Source of the DNA: Dryas octopetala
Taxonomy: Eukaryota > Streptophyta > Magnoliopsida > Rosales > Rosaceae
Reading direction: 5' to 3'
NCBI GenBank assembly: GCA_963921425.1
Contig: OY992833.1
Location: 7,847,228 to 7,911,227 of the forward strand
Length of the DNA stretch: 64,000 bases
Part shown: positions 10,801 to 21,871 of the stretch, piece after piece
Layout: the number at the start of each line of letters is the position of its first letter
How positions within the stretch are numbered: position 1 is the first letter of the stretch
Notes under the pieces: generated by a model
Seen by the model: only the letters and a program-made list of their open reading frames with translations
Told to the model about the DNA's origin: nothing
The model's database searches: none
Made by a program: the position numbers and the translations under genes

Positions 10801-13800
10801 AACCGTAGATCAAGCTCTGAACTGAATTTATCCTTGGAAACTGATATCTCGAAACACTTATTCTATAGACAATGTCCTGGCCACAATCCCGCGCTCGGGG
10901 AGGCTCAAATCCTAGCCATAATCTCGCACATAGAGGTCATTCTGTAAGAGCAGAACCGTATCCTGGCCACAATCTCGTACGGAGGGGTCACTCCGTACGA
11001 GCAGGCTCGTATCCTAGCCACAATCTCATACGGAGGGGTCGCTCCGTACGAGCAGGCTCGTATCCTAGCCACAATCTCATACGGAGGGGTCGCTCCGTAC
11101 GAGCAGGCTCGTATCCTAGCCACAATCTCATACGGAGGGGTCGCTCCGTACGAGCAGGCTCGTATCCTAGCCACAATCTCATACGGAGGGGTCGCTCCGT
11201 ACGAGCAGGCTCGTATCCTAGCCACAATCTCATACGGAGGGGTCGCTCCGTACGAGCAGGCTCGTATCCTAGCCACAATCTCATACGGAGGGGTCACTCC
11301 GTACGAGCAGGCTCGTATCCTAGCCACAATCCCGTGCATTTTACACAGGCAGGCTCGACCGGTCAACACGTGCATTTACACAGCAGTCTTTAAATATTCT
11401 TTTCTAAATTCTCCTTATCAAACCCACTCACTGTTTACTCCGAATTACACCGAAACCTTTCCGAGATTGATTCCTACTCACGACCCTTCACTTGTTTGTC
11501 ACTCAAATCGTACAAATACTTTCTCGATACTCAATTCGATCAAATCGGTATAATAATCGCCTAATCATCATTTATTTACTTCGACAATAAACATTTCTTT
11601 CCTAATTCAACAATTATCCTCAAGACAAACTCTAAAATTCCAAATTATTTCCTTAACCTCAGATCCTCATCAATTCATTCTCATGATCCAAATCCTACCC
11701 TTAGTCTTCCTAACAGAAAGCAACAAACACACAAAACAGACCATTCAATAACAGTACTCTACATTACAATCCAATAAACATCATTCACAGTTCCACCGCT
11801 CGGATACCCAATCCGGCAGCATAACGGCATCGGGAATGAGATTTCCCGAGCCCGTGTACCTGTTAAGACCAGACATCCAACTTATAAATATTCAGGGTTC
11901 ACAATTTGGCCATTCAACGACCGACATGGACGGTAACCACCACGCACGGTGGCTGCCCAGCCTCAAATTACACACAATACTCACCAACACATAAACAGAC
12001 CCTAGGGTTGGCTTCTAATAGTCCTGGGACGGCTGATTAACAAGAAAAAACCACCTAACTCGCCGCCACAAGTGGCGGAGCCGTCGGTGGCAGCGGCGGC
12101 ACAAACATAGAAATATCCAAATTCAACTCCAAACAATCCTAATTATATAATAGAACCTTCAATTGCACGTAAACATCACAAATTTGAGTCTGATTTCAAG
12201 ATATTCAAAATAGACCTAAACCTTAAAATCGAATTTCTAAAATCTCAAAATTGAACATCAACACCTTAGGGGAAAGATTACCCGTACCTAGAGGATCGAT
12301 TTTGTCAACTGGATCGAGGGCCAAATCTCGCTGGAAAAGCTCGAACTGGCCGGAGAAGCCGCCGGCCTGAAATTGCTCGATCTGCCACCGTGAGGGGTCG
12401 TCGGAGCTAGGGGAGGACGTGGCTGGACTCGCCGGGGCCTGGGGAAGAGAACCCAGGTGGTCCGGCGTCCCGTCGTCGCCGGAAAAAGGAGATCGCCGAC
12501 GAGGGCCTCTCTCGGTCTTCGCGTCGATCCGTCGCGATGGTGGCTTAGGTTGGTGATCGACGGCCAGAGGGAGGAAGGGGGAGGGACGGCGAGGCTGGTG
12601 GGCCGAAAACCCAGCTCATCCGCCGCCGGACGCGCCGCCACGCGCCGGTGGCAGATCGGCGAGAGTGAGGGAGGGAGAGACACACGGGAGAGGGAGAGGG
12701 TCGGGGAGAGAGGAGAGAGAATCCGATAAAAATCTGGTTTTTGGGTTTTAAAACCCACTTTTGTAAAATTTACAAGTTTGCCCTTTACTTCAAATGCCCG
12801 TAACTTCCAAACCATAACTCCGATTGACGCGTGCCGCGTGTCTACGAACTCGTGAACTCGAGACCTTTCCAACGTGCCCAAAGTCAAAGATGAAAGTTCA
12901 TTAGTTTTAAAAGTCAACTTTGGGTCGGGTCGTTACACCACTACCGTTGGATGTATCCCTTTGAGAGGTTAGGAACACATATCAATTTTTTGTACTTAAT
13001 CATTCATTTTAGAAGTTGTACATGTTTTAATATAATAGTTTTATGCTTCCAGACATATGAAAATATTCAAGGGATATGTAAAGAACCGTGCACGACCTGA
13101 GGGGTGCATTGCAGAATGCTATCTTGCAGATGAATGCATGGCATTTTGTAGTGAGTTTCTACAGCCCTCAATTGAAGTTGATGTTCAAGAAGTACGAAAT
13201 TCTGATTTTGGGAATGAGGTAATTCTTGAAGGTCGTCCAATTTCTGGTAAAAGACAGATTACATTAAGTGATGAATTGTTAGAAATTGCTCATCGCTGTG
13301 TGCTATTCAATACATCAGATGTGGAACCATTCTTAGAGTAAGTAAATCACTCATAAAATTGTAGAATTTCTAACTAGAGATACAAGTTAACTCACTTATT
13401 TTTGCATTATACTATAGAATGCATAAAGAGGAGTTAAAGCAATCTAACAAAAGTCTTCAAAAAAATTCCAGTTTACTTTGGAAGAGACACACTGAAAAAT
13501 TTGCATCATGGTTAAAGAAAAAGGTGACATGCTATCTAGAAGATCAAATGTTCTCAGCTACAACATATAAAATGAATTATATCTTTGACTCAGTTTGATT
13601 TTTTTTTTTTTTTGACAGATTCCTATTGATTCAAGTAATCATTCAGAGTTATTAAAATTGCTTGCATATGGGCCAAGAAATGGGGCATTGTCCTTCACTG
13701 GATATATGATCAATGGGCAGCGGTTTCATACAATAGATGTTGGGTTGTCAACTCAAAACAGTGGTGTTTCCATTGAAGCAATTAGCATGTGTAGGGCAAG

Positions 13801-14224
13801 CGCAAAAGATGCTGCACAAGTATCTGATATGGTTACCTATTATGGGATACTAACTGATATAATTTTATTAGATTACCACTCATGTTATGTTCCGATCTTT
13901 AAGTGTCATTGGGCAAATGTTGGTAATGGTGTTAGGGTTGAAGATGGATTTACCCTTGTTAACCTACACCAAGGTCAAAGTCAATTTGTGAGAGATCCAT
14001 TTATCCTTTCATCTCAAGCGAAGCAAGTTTTTTATTCAAGAGAACATGATTCCTCTAACTGGTATATCCTATTAAAGGCACCACCGAGAGGTTTCTATGA
14101 GTTGGAAAAGTATGATGAGAATGTAGATGTAGTTCCCACTCCAAATGAAATTGAGATGAATATTGATGAATGTAGTGAGCAAGTTAGTTATGTGAGGGGG
14201 GATTGTGATGGTATCTTTGTGTAA
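4883..14224 (+). CDS. CACTA-1 TNP2-type transposase
   Basis: Transposase of the En/Spm (CACTA) class, which binds and cuts the element's ends in the nucleus. The start MDKDWVHLNR is typical of the transposase-associated domain. An intron at 4912-5003 follows, then the CPCKNC zinc-binding pair and NWFHHGE. Later come the TNP2 core (KIHACKNDC, PICG, HNLDVMHVEKN near residue 525), DUF4218 (about 620-745, with YRWMYPFER and RARPEG) and DUF4216 (about 935-1000). Coding segments are 4883-4911, 5004-5755, 8590-9374, 9475-10078, 12943-12967, 13053-13337, 13418-13523 and 13619-14224. Solo LTRs interrupt two exons at 5756-8589 and 10079-12942, each figure including the second TSD copy. With these excluded the segments total 3192 bp, or 1063 codons plus stop, with GT-AG junctions and no other break seen. 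It cannot make a normal protein now, but it was intact until the insertions. Confidence 0.85.
5756..8584 (-). mobile_element. Solo LTR 1 in a transposase exon (TSD AATGG)
   Basis: A 2829-bp LTR without internal sequence. The TSD AATGG lies at 5751-5755 and 8585-8589. On the minus strand it runs from TGTAAGACCCCG to CGGGGCGTTACA, so its ends are nearly inverted copies of each other. Minus-strand landmarks are the CAAAAGTTGACTTT region (about 8440), a GA/CT-rich leader (8200-8250), the conserved 70-bp block (7450-7522), and the minisatellite at 6636-6874. It is the product of LTR-LTR recombination after insertion into the CACTA-1 transposase gene. Confidence 0.93.
6636..6874 (-). repeat. 48-49 bp minisatellite in solo LTR 1
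   Basis: Five units spaced 48-49 bp, each with GCTCGCCACTTCTCGTGCAG and GAGCAGGCAGG. Within a unit, TCGTGCAGAGCGAAT and ATGCACGA form an imperfect dyad. The unit is unlike those of LTRs A, C and G, although the array lies in the same part of the LTR. Confidence 0.9.
10079..12937 (-). mobile_element. Solo LTR 2 in a transposase exon (TSD CCACT)
   Basis: A 2859-bp LTR flanked by CCACT at 10074-10078 and 12938-12942. On the minus strand it starts TGTAACGACCCGACCC, like the A/C/G group. It ends in the GGTTTGAGGCGTTTCA type of sequence seen in the group of solo LTRs 1, 3 and E, so it looks like a mosaic of the two groups. It contains the conserved 70-bp block (11813-11876) and a 51-bp minisatellite. 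The transposase reading frame continues across the deduced empty site. Confidence 0.92.
10873..11335 (-). repeat. 51-bp minisatellite in solo LTR 2, about nine units
   Basis: About nine 51-bp units. The central six (about 11010-11300) are almost identical. Each contains CATACGGAGGGGTCGCTCCG then TACGAGCAGGC; the arms ACGGAG and CTCCGT make a dyad with a short loop. The same unit family occurs in solo LTR 3 (18766-18925) and LTR E (53225-53480). The unit is a multiple of three, so long open frames on both strands are artefacts. Confidence 0.93.
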
Positions 14225-14478
14225 TATATGTACTTAGATTATCAATGAAACATGATGTTTCTTTCATTGCATATTTCTTTTATATATATGTGATGTTTCT
14301 TTTATTTCATATTTCTTTCCTAGCTTTTAATGTTCAGAATAGTAAGTAAACTTGTTGCATTGGTCTTTTGTTTCAGATTTTTTATTCTATATATTGATTC
14401 ATTTTTGTTCTAAAATAAAAAGCATACTTCTAATTATTTTGAATTATTGTGCTTTTTCCCACCTACAGGTTAGTAAAC
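14225..14478 (+). other. Spacer between the two CACTA-1 genes
   Basis: AT-rich, 254 bp, with a TATATATATG run soon after the transposase stop. An acceptor-like CCACCTACAG lies just upstream of the next gene's ATG, so the second gene may have an upstream leader exon or be made by splicing from a shared transcript. No distinct terminator can be assigned. Confidence 0.4.
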
Positions 14479-17063
14479 ATGGTTAAGCGTACTACGAGAT
14501 CAGCGTCCAAGAAAAAGGCAACAGAAAATGTCACTTCTCATCCTAACCTCCAACCAATGGACACACAGCCAACTCCAAAAGAATCTCAAGATAGGCCTCA
14601 AATCTCAGAACAAGGACCACTTGATTCACCTACAAATCGTATTGGTGGGTCACTGCACAGAGAGGGCACTCCAGAGCCTGTTATCCAACTCAACCAAACA
14701 CCTACATCCCCACAAGCACCCCAGCATGAACCTGCATCATCAGAAGTACCCCAAGCTGCATCATCACAAGCACCCCAAGCTGCATCCTCACAAAAGAGTA
14801 GAGGAAAAACCAAAATGAAGGACATTGCTTTGGATGCTGATAGTCGGGTTGAAGTTGAATGGACTGATGGGGGTGAAGCAATTGGAGATGGATCAGTCAG
14901 TTTGTCTTCATATTTAGGACCACTTGTGCGAGAAAATGTACCTGTAATACTTGATGATTGGAGGAAAAATGATTCCGATAAAAAAGAAATTTTGTGGAAA
15001 TCTATTAAGGTAAGTGAAAATAGTTTAATGGTACTTTTTCTAACATTTTATCTGATCATATAAATTTTATATGTACACTATTATGTACATATTTTACCTA
15101 GTTGTGCAAATTTTTACTAATTCTACAATGTATAACTTGTAGGCAAGGTACAAAGTTGATGAGGGATGGCAAAAAGACTATATATTTAAGGAGATGGGCT
15201 GTCTTTGGAGAGCTTCAAAATCAAGATTAGTTCACCAAATACTCACAGCACCAAATGAAGAAGAAAGGCTTAAACTCCGGCCTGATAACATTAAAGATAT
15301 TAATGTATGGAAGAGTTTTGTAAAGTCAAAAACAAGTCCAACATTTAAGGTAAACACATTGATTAACTAACTGTTGTACTTTTATGGTGAAAGTTACATA
15401 AGTTATTTACATATATTTTTCAAATGAATTGTTCCAGGCTAGAAGTGAGAAGTACAGAAAAATGAGGCGCAAACAAATTCCACACACATGCAGTCGAAAA
15501 GGATTTGCTCGATTGACTGTTGACATGGTGATATATAACTTGTTGAATTTAATATATTTTTAGCTAGGTTTTTGTTTATTAAATAGTTCAAGTAGTGGTA
15601 TTTTTGTTTGATATATATTATTATTTTTCTTTCAGAAAAAGACTAGTGCAAACCCATCCTCCATTTCTAGAGTTCAAGTTTGGATTAAATCACGCACCAG
15701 AAAAGATGGTAAACCAGTGAACACATCAGCTGGTGAAACTATTGTAAGAAAGATCATCTATATACTTTACATTACCTGGCACCCCTTTATGATATGTCTG
15801 CCTAATTTTGTATGGTACTTTGTTTTTATTGTACTTATCTATTTTTTTTATCACCTCCTTTAGGAAGAGTTGAAAAAATTAGAAAGTGTTTCACCATCGT
15901 GCTCAACAACTAATGTGAAAGAAGATGCTCTAACCAAAGTCCTTGGTCCAGATGTTAATGGAAGGATAAGAGCAATGGGAAAAGGAATGACCCTTACTAA
16001 ATTATTTTTCTTACAATCGAGGGACAAACATGTGGCCCAGCTTCAAGAAGGGCAAATTGAACTTAAAGATAGGATAAAGTATTTGGAGGACTTAGTCCGT
16101 GGTTTAATGAACATTCAGACAAGTAACAAACTATTAAATATATATTCTTTTGATTTAGATACAATTGTAACCTATTTACTGATTGAATCCAAACTTTATG
16201 CATTATTAGGGTCAACCAAATGGGGGTCAACAAAATGGGGAACATGAAAATGCTTCTTCGCCAATGGTAAAGTTGTTACTTGTATTGCATGATAAAAAAA
16301 AAAAAAAAAAAAGCTATGTACAAGAGCAAATATCAATTTAAAACTATACCTGATATTTTTTCTTCTTATGTTTGCCTTGTTATTATATAGAGTGTTAATA
16401 CTCACACACAAACCAAGTGCAAGTTGGTAGATTGGACTGGATCAGGGGATATAGTTGCTGAAGGACGTTGGTCTTCAAGTGATCCAAAAGAACTTGTTCA
16501 TCACATCCCTCTTGAGCCTAATGCCATGAAGGTTTGGATTGACATAGCAAAGCAACCTGAAGCATTTTTATGGAGGCCTACATCTTGTATGACTTGTATT
16601 GAAGAAGCTATTGGTAATACAGTTGCATGGCCAGCTGACAAAGTTGTTATGCCCATGAGTCAACAAGCTGAGGAAAATGACAATTTATCTTCTCCGTCGG
16701 TAAAATACTTACTTGTATTGAATTATCATACATATACATGTTGAAATATCAATCTAAAGATAACTAATATTTTCTTTTGTTTCTTATTGTTAGAGTGTGA
16801 ATAATAATTCAAAGAGCAAGTGCAAGTTGTTAGATTGGACTGGATCTGGTGAGATAGTGGCTGAAGGACGTTGGTCTTCAAGTGATCCAAAACAGCTTGT
16901 TCATCATATTCCTCTAGGACCGAATGCCATGAGAATTTGGGTAGATATAGCAAGGAAACCCGAAGCATATTTATGGAGGCCTTCATCTGACATGACTTGT
17001 ATTGAAGAAGCTCTTGGCAGTACAGTAGCATGGCCTGCAGACAAAGTTGTTATGCCACAATAG
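14479..17063 (+). CDS. CACTA-1 second gene: Transposase_24 plus two DUF8039 units
   Basis: The ATG at 14479 opens a basic, low-complexity N-terminus (MVKRTTRSASKKK, then repeated PQAASSQ-like units). Next come the Transposase_24 (Ptta/En/Spm) region with VWKSFVKSKTS, KMRRKQIPHTCSRKGFARL and VQVWIKSRTRKDGKP, a likely coiled coil, and two C-terminal DUF8039-like units. Exons read by GT-AG junctions are 14479-15009, 15143-15349, 15438-15527, 15636-15743 and 15864 to about 16123, a short one near 16210-16266, then 16391-16699 and 16794-17063. The junction after the fifth exon is uncertain. Such second proteins accompany TNP2 in plant CACTA elements and are thought to help bind subterminal repeats; that role here is inference. 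The gene follows TNP2 on the same strand. No break is seen. Confidence 0.75.
16391..17063 (+). repeat. Tandem exon duplication (DUF8039 exons)
   Basis: Exon 16391-16699 and exon 16794-17063 encode nearly the same domain: DWTGSGDIVAEGRWSSSDPK in the first and DWTGSGEIVAEGRWSSSDPK in the second. Both continue with HHIPL-PNAM, LWRP, MTCIEEA and VAWPADKVVMP. Both exons start with AGTGT after an AG and are in phase 0. The unit of duplication is thus an exon plus intron of about 400 bp. The second copy carries the stop codon. Confidence 0.85.
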
Positions 17064-17620
17064 AGATTTAGGTAAGCATTTATCAACTCAAAATATTTAA
17101 AATTGAGTTTCATGGTGATTTTTTTTTATTGTTTTTGGTTGTGAAATCTGTCTTGGAACTCTAAAAAGATGATTGTGTGTGAACTTGTATGCTTGGTAGG
17201 TTACAATCATTCTAAAACCCAAGTTTTAGTTGAAAACCCCAAACTATCTTGTAAAACCAGTTTTGCCCTTATTGTGATCTTTTGAAAACTGGTACCGTTT
17301 GACAAAGTCGTTGGTTTTGACATTTTGCCAACTTAAACTAGACTCCCATACCTTTAATTTCAGCTAAGAATCATCTCATTCTGAGTTTTTTTATCATTGG
17401 GCTAGATTTATCAACTGTCTAACTTTTTTAAAGGTACTTTTTTATAGTATTTAAAAGAAACTAAACCAAAGATCTGTATTAAAAGACATTTATATAGTAT
17501 TGATCTTGAAGTTCTTTTCTTTATGCTTTACAAATTTATCATACTATTTAACTTAGTACAATTCTAGTGCAATAAATACAGAATTAGTAATATGATATTA
17601 ATTATACAGTTTATACTCAC
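17064..17620. other. Downstream of the CACTA-1 genes, no gene seen
   Basis: AT-rich, no coding signal. It includes GGGCTAGATTTATCAACTGT near 17400, which recurs near 22163 on the same strand on the other side of the captured nuclease fragment. Confidence 0.5.
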
Positions 17621-18765
17621 TCTCGCAAATTCTGAGCGCTGGTCATAGGCTGCGTAATGCCATGCACACCCTTTCTTGAGCATTACTTCCTGGTTGAAAT
17701 TGAGAAGGAAGAGATTAGAAGACTTGTTGGCAATATATGGCAGAAAGAGATTAATGTTAGGTGGCATAATACCTGTACAAATATGCCATTGCTATATATG
17801 TCACCTACACAACGGCCATAACTGTAACACCCCGATCCTAGGGCCCAAAAATACACTGAAACTTTTTCCTTTAAACCTCTTTTCAAAAAAAATGAGCCAT
17901 GCACTTAATATAATAAATAAATACGTTAAATAAATCAGAGTGTGAGCCTAAAACATTTGTGTAAAATTCACTGTATAAAATCAGTTAAATCAAATTAAAA
18001 TAAGTCCCACTACCTCGTCTTCTCCTCACTGCCTCATCAGCCTGCTTAACCTGCAAAACACCAATAACCACACTGCACCATATCCATGGTACACCGGGTC
18101 ATTCAAACAAATAACCCGGTAAGCTCACTAGAGCTCGTATGAGTGAAATAACAAAATAATTAACCTCAATAATATCCTCAATTTCCATGTATAATAATAA
18201 TTCACAATAATATCCATAAATATTCAATCACACAATAATTTCATCACCAATCATCCAAGCATCAAAATAAATCATAAATTCCTCAAATTCACATCGTAAT
18301 CCCACCAAAAATAATAATAATCACTCTGCCATTCAAATGCCTAAACGTCAACTATTAACCTCAATCTCGAATCGTTCACTTCCTAACTTATAACCTCAAT
18401 GCATAATTCATTCATCAATGTCCATCCTCAAGATTCAAGCCTACACTTTAACAAGTCCTAGCCAAACCAAATCCTAACAAAAAAAAATGCACACAAGCAC
18501 ACAAAGCAACGAAATAGACTATCTAATTTCACTCACGTCGCTCTTTGAAATCCCCATAATCTCACTCTTTGGAATCCCCCAGCTTAAAAACCTTTTCACA
18601 AATCCATTCCGAAAACCATCTCAAATGAACCTCGATATACTGAAAAAGCAATGAAACTTCCAAGCGGAGAAATAACCAATCTGAACTGAAATTATCTTTA
18701 TAACTGATATACCAAAACACTTGTAGTTTAAACTCACGCCATACTTGTACCCATACTTTAGACAA

Positions 18766-18925
18766 TGTCCTGGCCACAATCCCACGCACGGGCAGGCTCA
18801 AATCCTGGCCACAATCTCGTACGGAGGGTCACTCCGCACGAGCAGGCTCGTATCCTGGCCACAATCTCGTACGGAGGGTCGCTCCGCACGAGCAGGCTCG
18901 TATCCTGGCCACAATCCCGTGCATT
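18766..18925 (-). repeat. About 50-bp minisatellite in solo LTR 3, three units
   Basis: Three units with CTGGCCACAATCTCGTACGG, AGGGTC, then CTCCGCACGAGCAGGCTC. This is the same family as the arrays in solo LTR 2 and LTR E. Confidence 0.85.
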
Positions 18926-20299
18926 TAACACAGGCAGGCTCGATCGATCAGTACTCACATTTCCAACTCACAACATTCCACCCACAATTTACTCCGTACT
19001 ATGTCGAATCCTTCCGAAATTGATTCCCGCTCATAAACCATCACTTGTCTGTCACTTGAAACATACCGACACTTCCTCAATAATTAATTTGATCGTTCTG
19101 TATATGATAACTGCCTAATCATCGATCATTAACCTCGACAATAAACAATCCTTCTCTAATTCGGTGACTCTCCTTAAAGCAACTCTATAAATCCCCAATT
19201 AATTCCTTAGCCTCAAATCCTCGTCAATTCATTCTCCTAATACAAATTCTACACCTAGTCTTCTCTAACGTAAAGCAGCAAATCCATAAAACAGACAATT
19301 AAACCACGGTACTCAACAATATAAACAGATAAGTTTCGCTCACAGTTTGATCGCGTGAAAAGACCGAAGTGCCATTCACGGCGCCATTACTCGGATGTCA
19401 AATCCGGCAGCATAACGGCATTAGGGATAAGATTTCCCGAGCCCGTGTACCTATTAAGACCAGACAATCAATAATTTAATAACCAGCTATCACAACTGGA
19501 CCGTTCAACAGCCGAAATGGGCAGTAACCACCCCGCACGGTGGCTGCCCAGTCCCAAACCACACACCAAAATTCACAAAACTCACCCATGGGCTTCGGTT
19601 GACTGGCCAAAAGCCAAAAACTAACAATTCCAGCCATCGGCACGGCCAAACGCGGCGGGACCCGCGGTGGTCCGTGGTGGTCCGTGGTGGTCAACCTGCA
19701 CAAATTTCAAACTCAAAATTTACGAAAACGAATTACACCAGAACGAAGGAGACGTCGAGAGGATCAACTTTTATACCTGAGTCGACGGCCAAAACTCGCC
19801 GGAAATGGCCAAAATCGACGGCGGAAGCCGGCGGCTGACTCGGCTACCCGAGCTCATTGCTCCATCGTGGAGCCTCGTATGGACGAACAGAGACCATGGC
19901 TAGACTCACCATGACGAGGGGAACAAAGCCCAGTAGGTCCGGCCATCCAATTTCTGCCGGAACAGTGAAATCGCGGTGGTGCAGCCGCAACCCTTGTGGC
20001 GTCGAATCGTCGTCGTGGAGCGTCACCGGCGTGAGGGAAGGGCATGGGAAGACTCGCCGTGGCCTGGGGAAGAGAACCCAGGTGGTCCGACGCCGCAACT
20101 CCGTCGGAAAACACAGATCGCCGGCGAGAGCATCTTCTCTGTCTTCGCGTCGATTCGTCGCGATGGTGGCTCAGGTGGGTGATCGGCGGCCAGGGGAAGG
20201 AAGAGGGGAGGACGGCAAGCACGGTGGACCAAACACCCAGCCCAGCCGCCGCCGGACGCGCCGGCGACAGGGGCGGCGAGGGTGAGGGGCGAGAGACGC

Positions 20300-20378
<79 letters not shown>
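20300..20378. repeat. (GA)n microsatellite, about 79 bp
   Basis: Uninterrupted GA dinucleotides in the leader region of solo LTR 3, which is CT on the LTR's own strand. Shorter GA/CT runs occupy the same place in the other LTRs. Confidence 0.95.
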
Positions 20379-20380
<2 letters not shown>

Positions 20381-21871
20381 GAGTCTGACTTTTTGGGTTT
20401 TAAAAACCATTTTTGTAAAAATTACAAGTGTGCCACTCACTTCACATGTCCGTATCTTTCAAACCGTAACTCCGATTGACGCGTGCCGCGTGTCTACGAA
20501 CTCGTGGACTCGAGACCTTTTCAACGTGCCCAAAGTCAAAGACGAAAGTCCATTAGTTTTAAAAGTCAACTTTTGGGTCAAACCCAATTTAAAACAAAAA
20601 TTAAAAATTAAACCAAAACCTTTTAAATTTCCAAATAAATTCGCAAAATATTTAAAATAACTCCTTGAAAAATACGGGGTCTTACAATAACGATCTTGCC
20701 CATAGACAAGGACCCTCAAACACTTGCCTTGAATAAGCTGAACCAACTCATCTTTGGCTTATTTTCCGTATGGCATTTTACTCTCTGGTGCATTTATACC
20801 CCTGTTTTATCTTAGAATCAATTATCTTTCGCTTGTAGAATAAGTTGCAGCTAGTTGAAAGCCTACAAGCAGATAATCTTACCTTAGTCGAATCCAATAC
20901 TTTCGGGCAAGAATATCCTCGTTTTGAAAATTTAGTACCCTAGATGGAGGGGAAAAATCAATTAGAAACCCTTTTTTATTTTAGAAGTTAAATGGTGTTA
21001 AATCTAAATGATCAATTACATGAAATTTATGCAAGAGGCATATGATATCCCGATATCCTGCATCAGTGATTTTTTTGTGAAGTGCATCCGCCTTTGTATA
21101 ATTCTTATTAGTGCGTGCTTTTGATCTGTGGATGGCCGCCGTGTGTACATCAGTCGGAACACATGATGACTTTCTGGGATTTGCTGTGCTTACATACACT
21201 GTTACAGTATCACCATTTGGAATTGCTTTTGCGTCAACCTGGTTTCATCAAAATGATTTACCAATCAGAACTAGTTTCAAGGCACTTAGTTTTGGTGAAA
21301 AGAAGTACTTGAGAGCTCTATATTGTTTTTATTACTGTAGTGTCTGGAACTCAAACTGTACTCCTTGAGGCAATGAAGTTGGGACCCCAGCAGAAAGTTG
21401 AACCAGAGTATAGGGAAGAGGGAGACCATAGAAAGCCAATAAGCCCTATAGATAAACAATCACAAAATAATTTTTATGTTACTATACCCCATTATTGTTG
21501 TGAGCATCATGTAACAGCCTGCATATTGTGTGGCACTAGTTCTTGAGTAACTGAGTGTACCTCAACATCAGCCTTTTGGTGTCTCTTGAGTGTTTCAATA
21601 ACAAGCCTTGATGCTTCTTCAGCTGTTTTTGGTGGTGGTTTTGCTTCTCTCCATTTCTCAACTAGTTTTCTGTACCTTTATATATTTGAAAATTCAGAGA
21701 AACCAAATTTAGTTAACTGCATGCATGGAGAGAATTTTCTTAAGACCATTTCTTTTTTTGTTTTTTTTTTTTTGTTTCAAATGTTGATTAATGAGATAGA
21801 TTGCATGCTGATCACCAGTTAGCTTGAGCCTTCTTGGACGAGACAGCGTGCTGAGTGAGTCCTTCTAGGAC

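Larger units (their letters stand above)
17823..20686 (-). mobile_element. Solo LTR 3 in a captured nuclease exon (TSD ATAAC)
   Basis: A 2864-bp LTR flanked by ATAAC at 17818-17822 and 20687-20691. It belongs to the group of solo LTRs 1 and E: minus-strand start TGTAAGACCCCG, end GATCGGGGTGTTACA. It has the 70-bp block (19391-19467), a three-unit 51-bp minisatellite and a long GA/CT run. The insertion followed host-gene capture, because it splits a captured exon cleanly. Confidence 0.93.
17621..21871 (-). pseudogene. CAN: Captured fragment of a CAN-type staphylococcal-like nuclease gene
   Basis: Minus-strand exons, right to left, match plant Ca2+-dependent nucleases CAN1/CAN2: 21816-21871 (EGLTQHAVSSKKAQANW), 21561-21675 ([17 protein letters not shown] and [12 protein letters not shown]), about 21336-21450 ([18 protein letters not shown]), 21051-21238 ([25 protein letters not shown]), 20883-20939 (FQNEDILARKYWIRLR), 20692-20801 plus 17773-17822 (APESKMPYGK, LVYGQDRYGRCVGDIY), and 17621-17689 (EVMLKKGCAWHYAAYDQRSE). 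Introns are kept, so DNA rather than mRNA was captured. The usual N-terminal exon and the last exon are missing. A stop replaces a Glu codon after KMPYGK, and the donor after DAGYR is not GT. Solo LTR 3 splits one exon. It lies antisense between the CACTA-1 genes and its right end: a transduplicated, non-functional piece. Confidence 0.85.

Noticed and set aside
10873-11335. Regularly spaced repeats resembling a CRISPR array
   Set aside because: Units are contiguous 51-bp tandem copies without unique spacers, in a plant LTR. It is a minisatellite.
17621-21871. A functional host nuclease gene
   Set aside because: Terminal exons are missing, one exon has an in-frame stop and a solo LTR, one donor is lost, and the whole piece lies between CACTA-1 genes and its right end.
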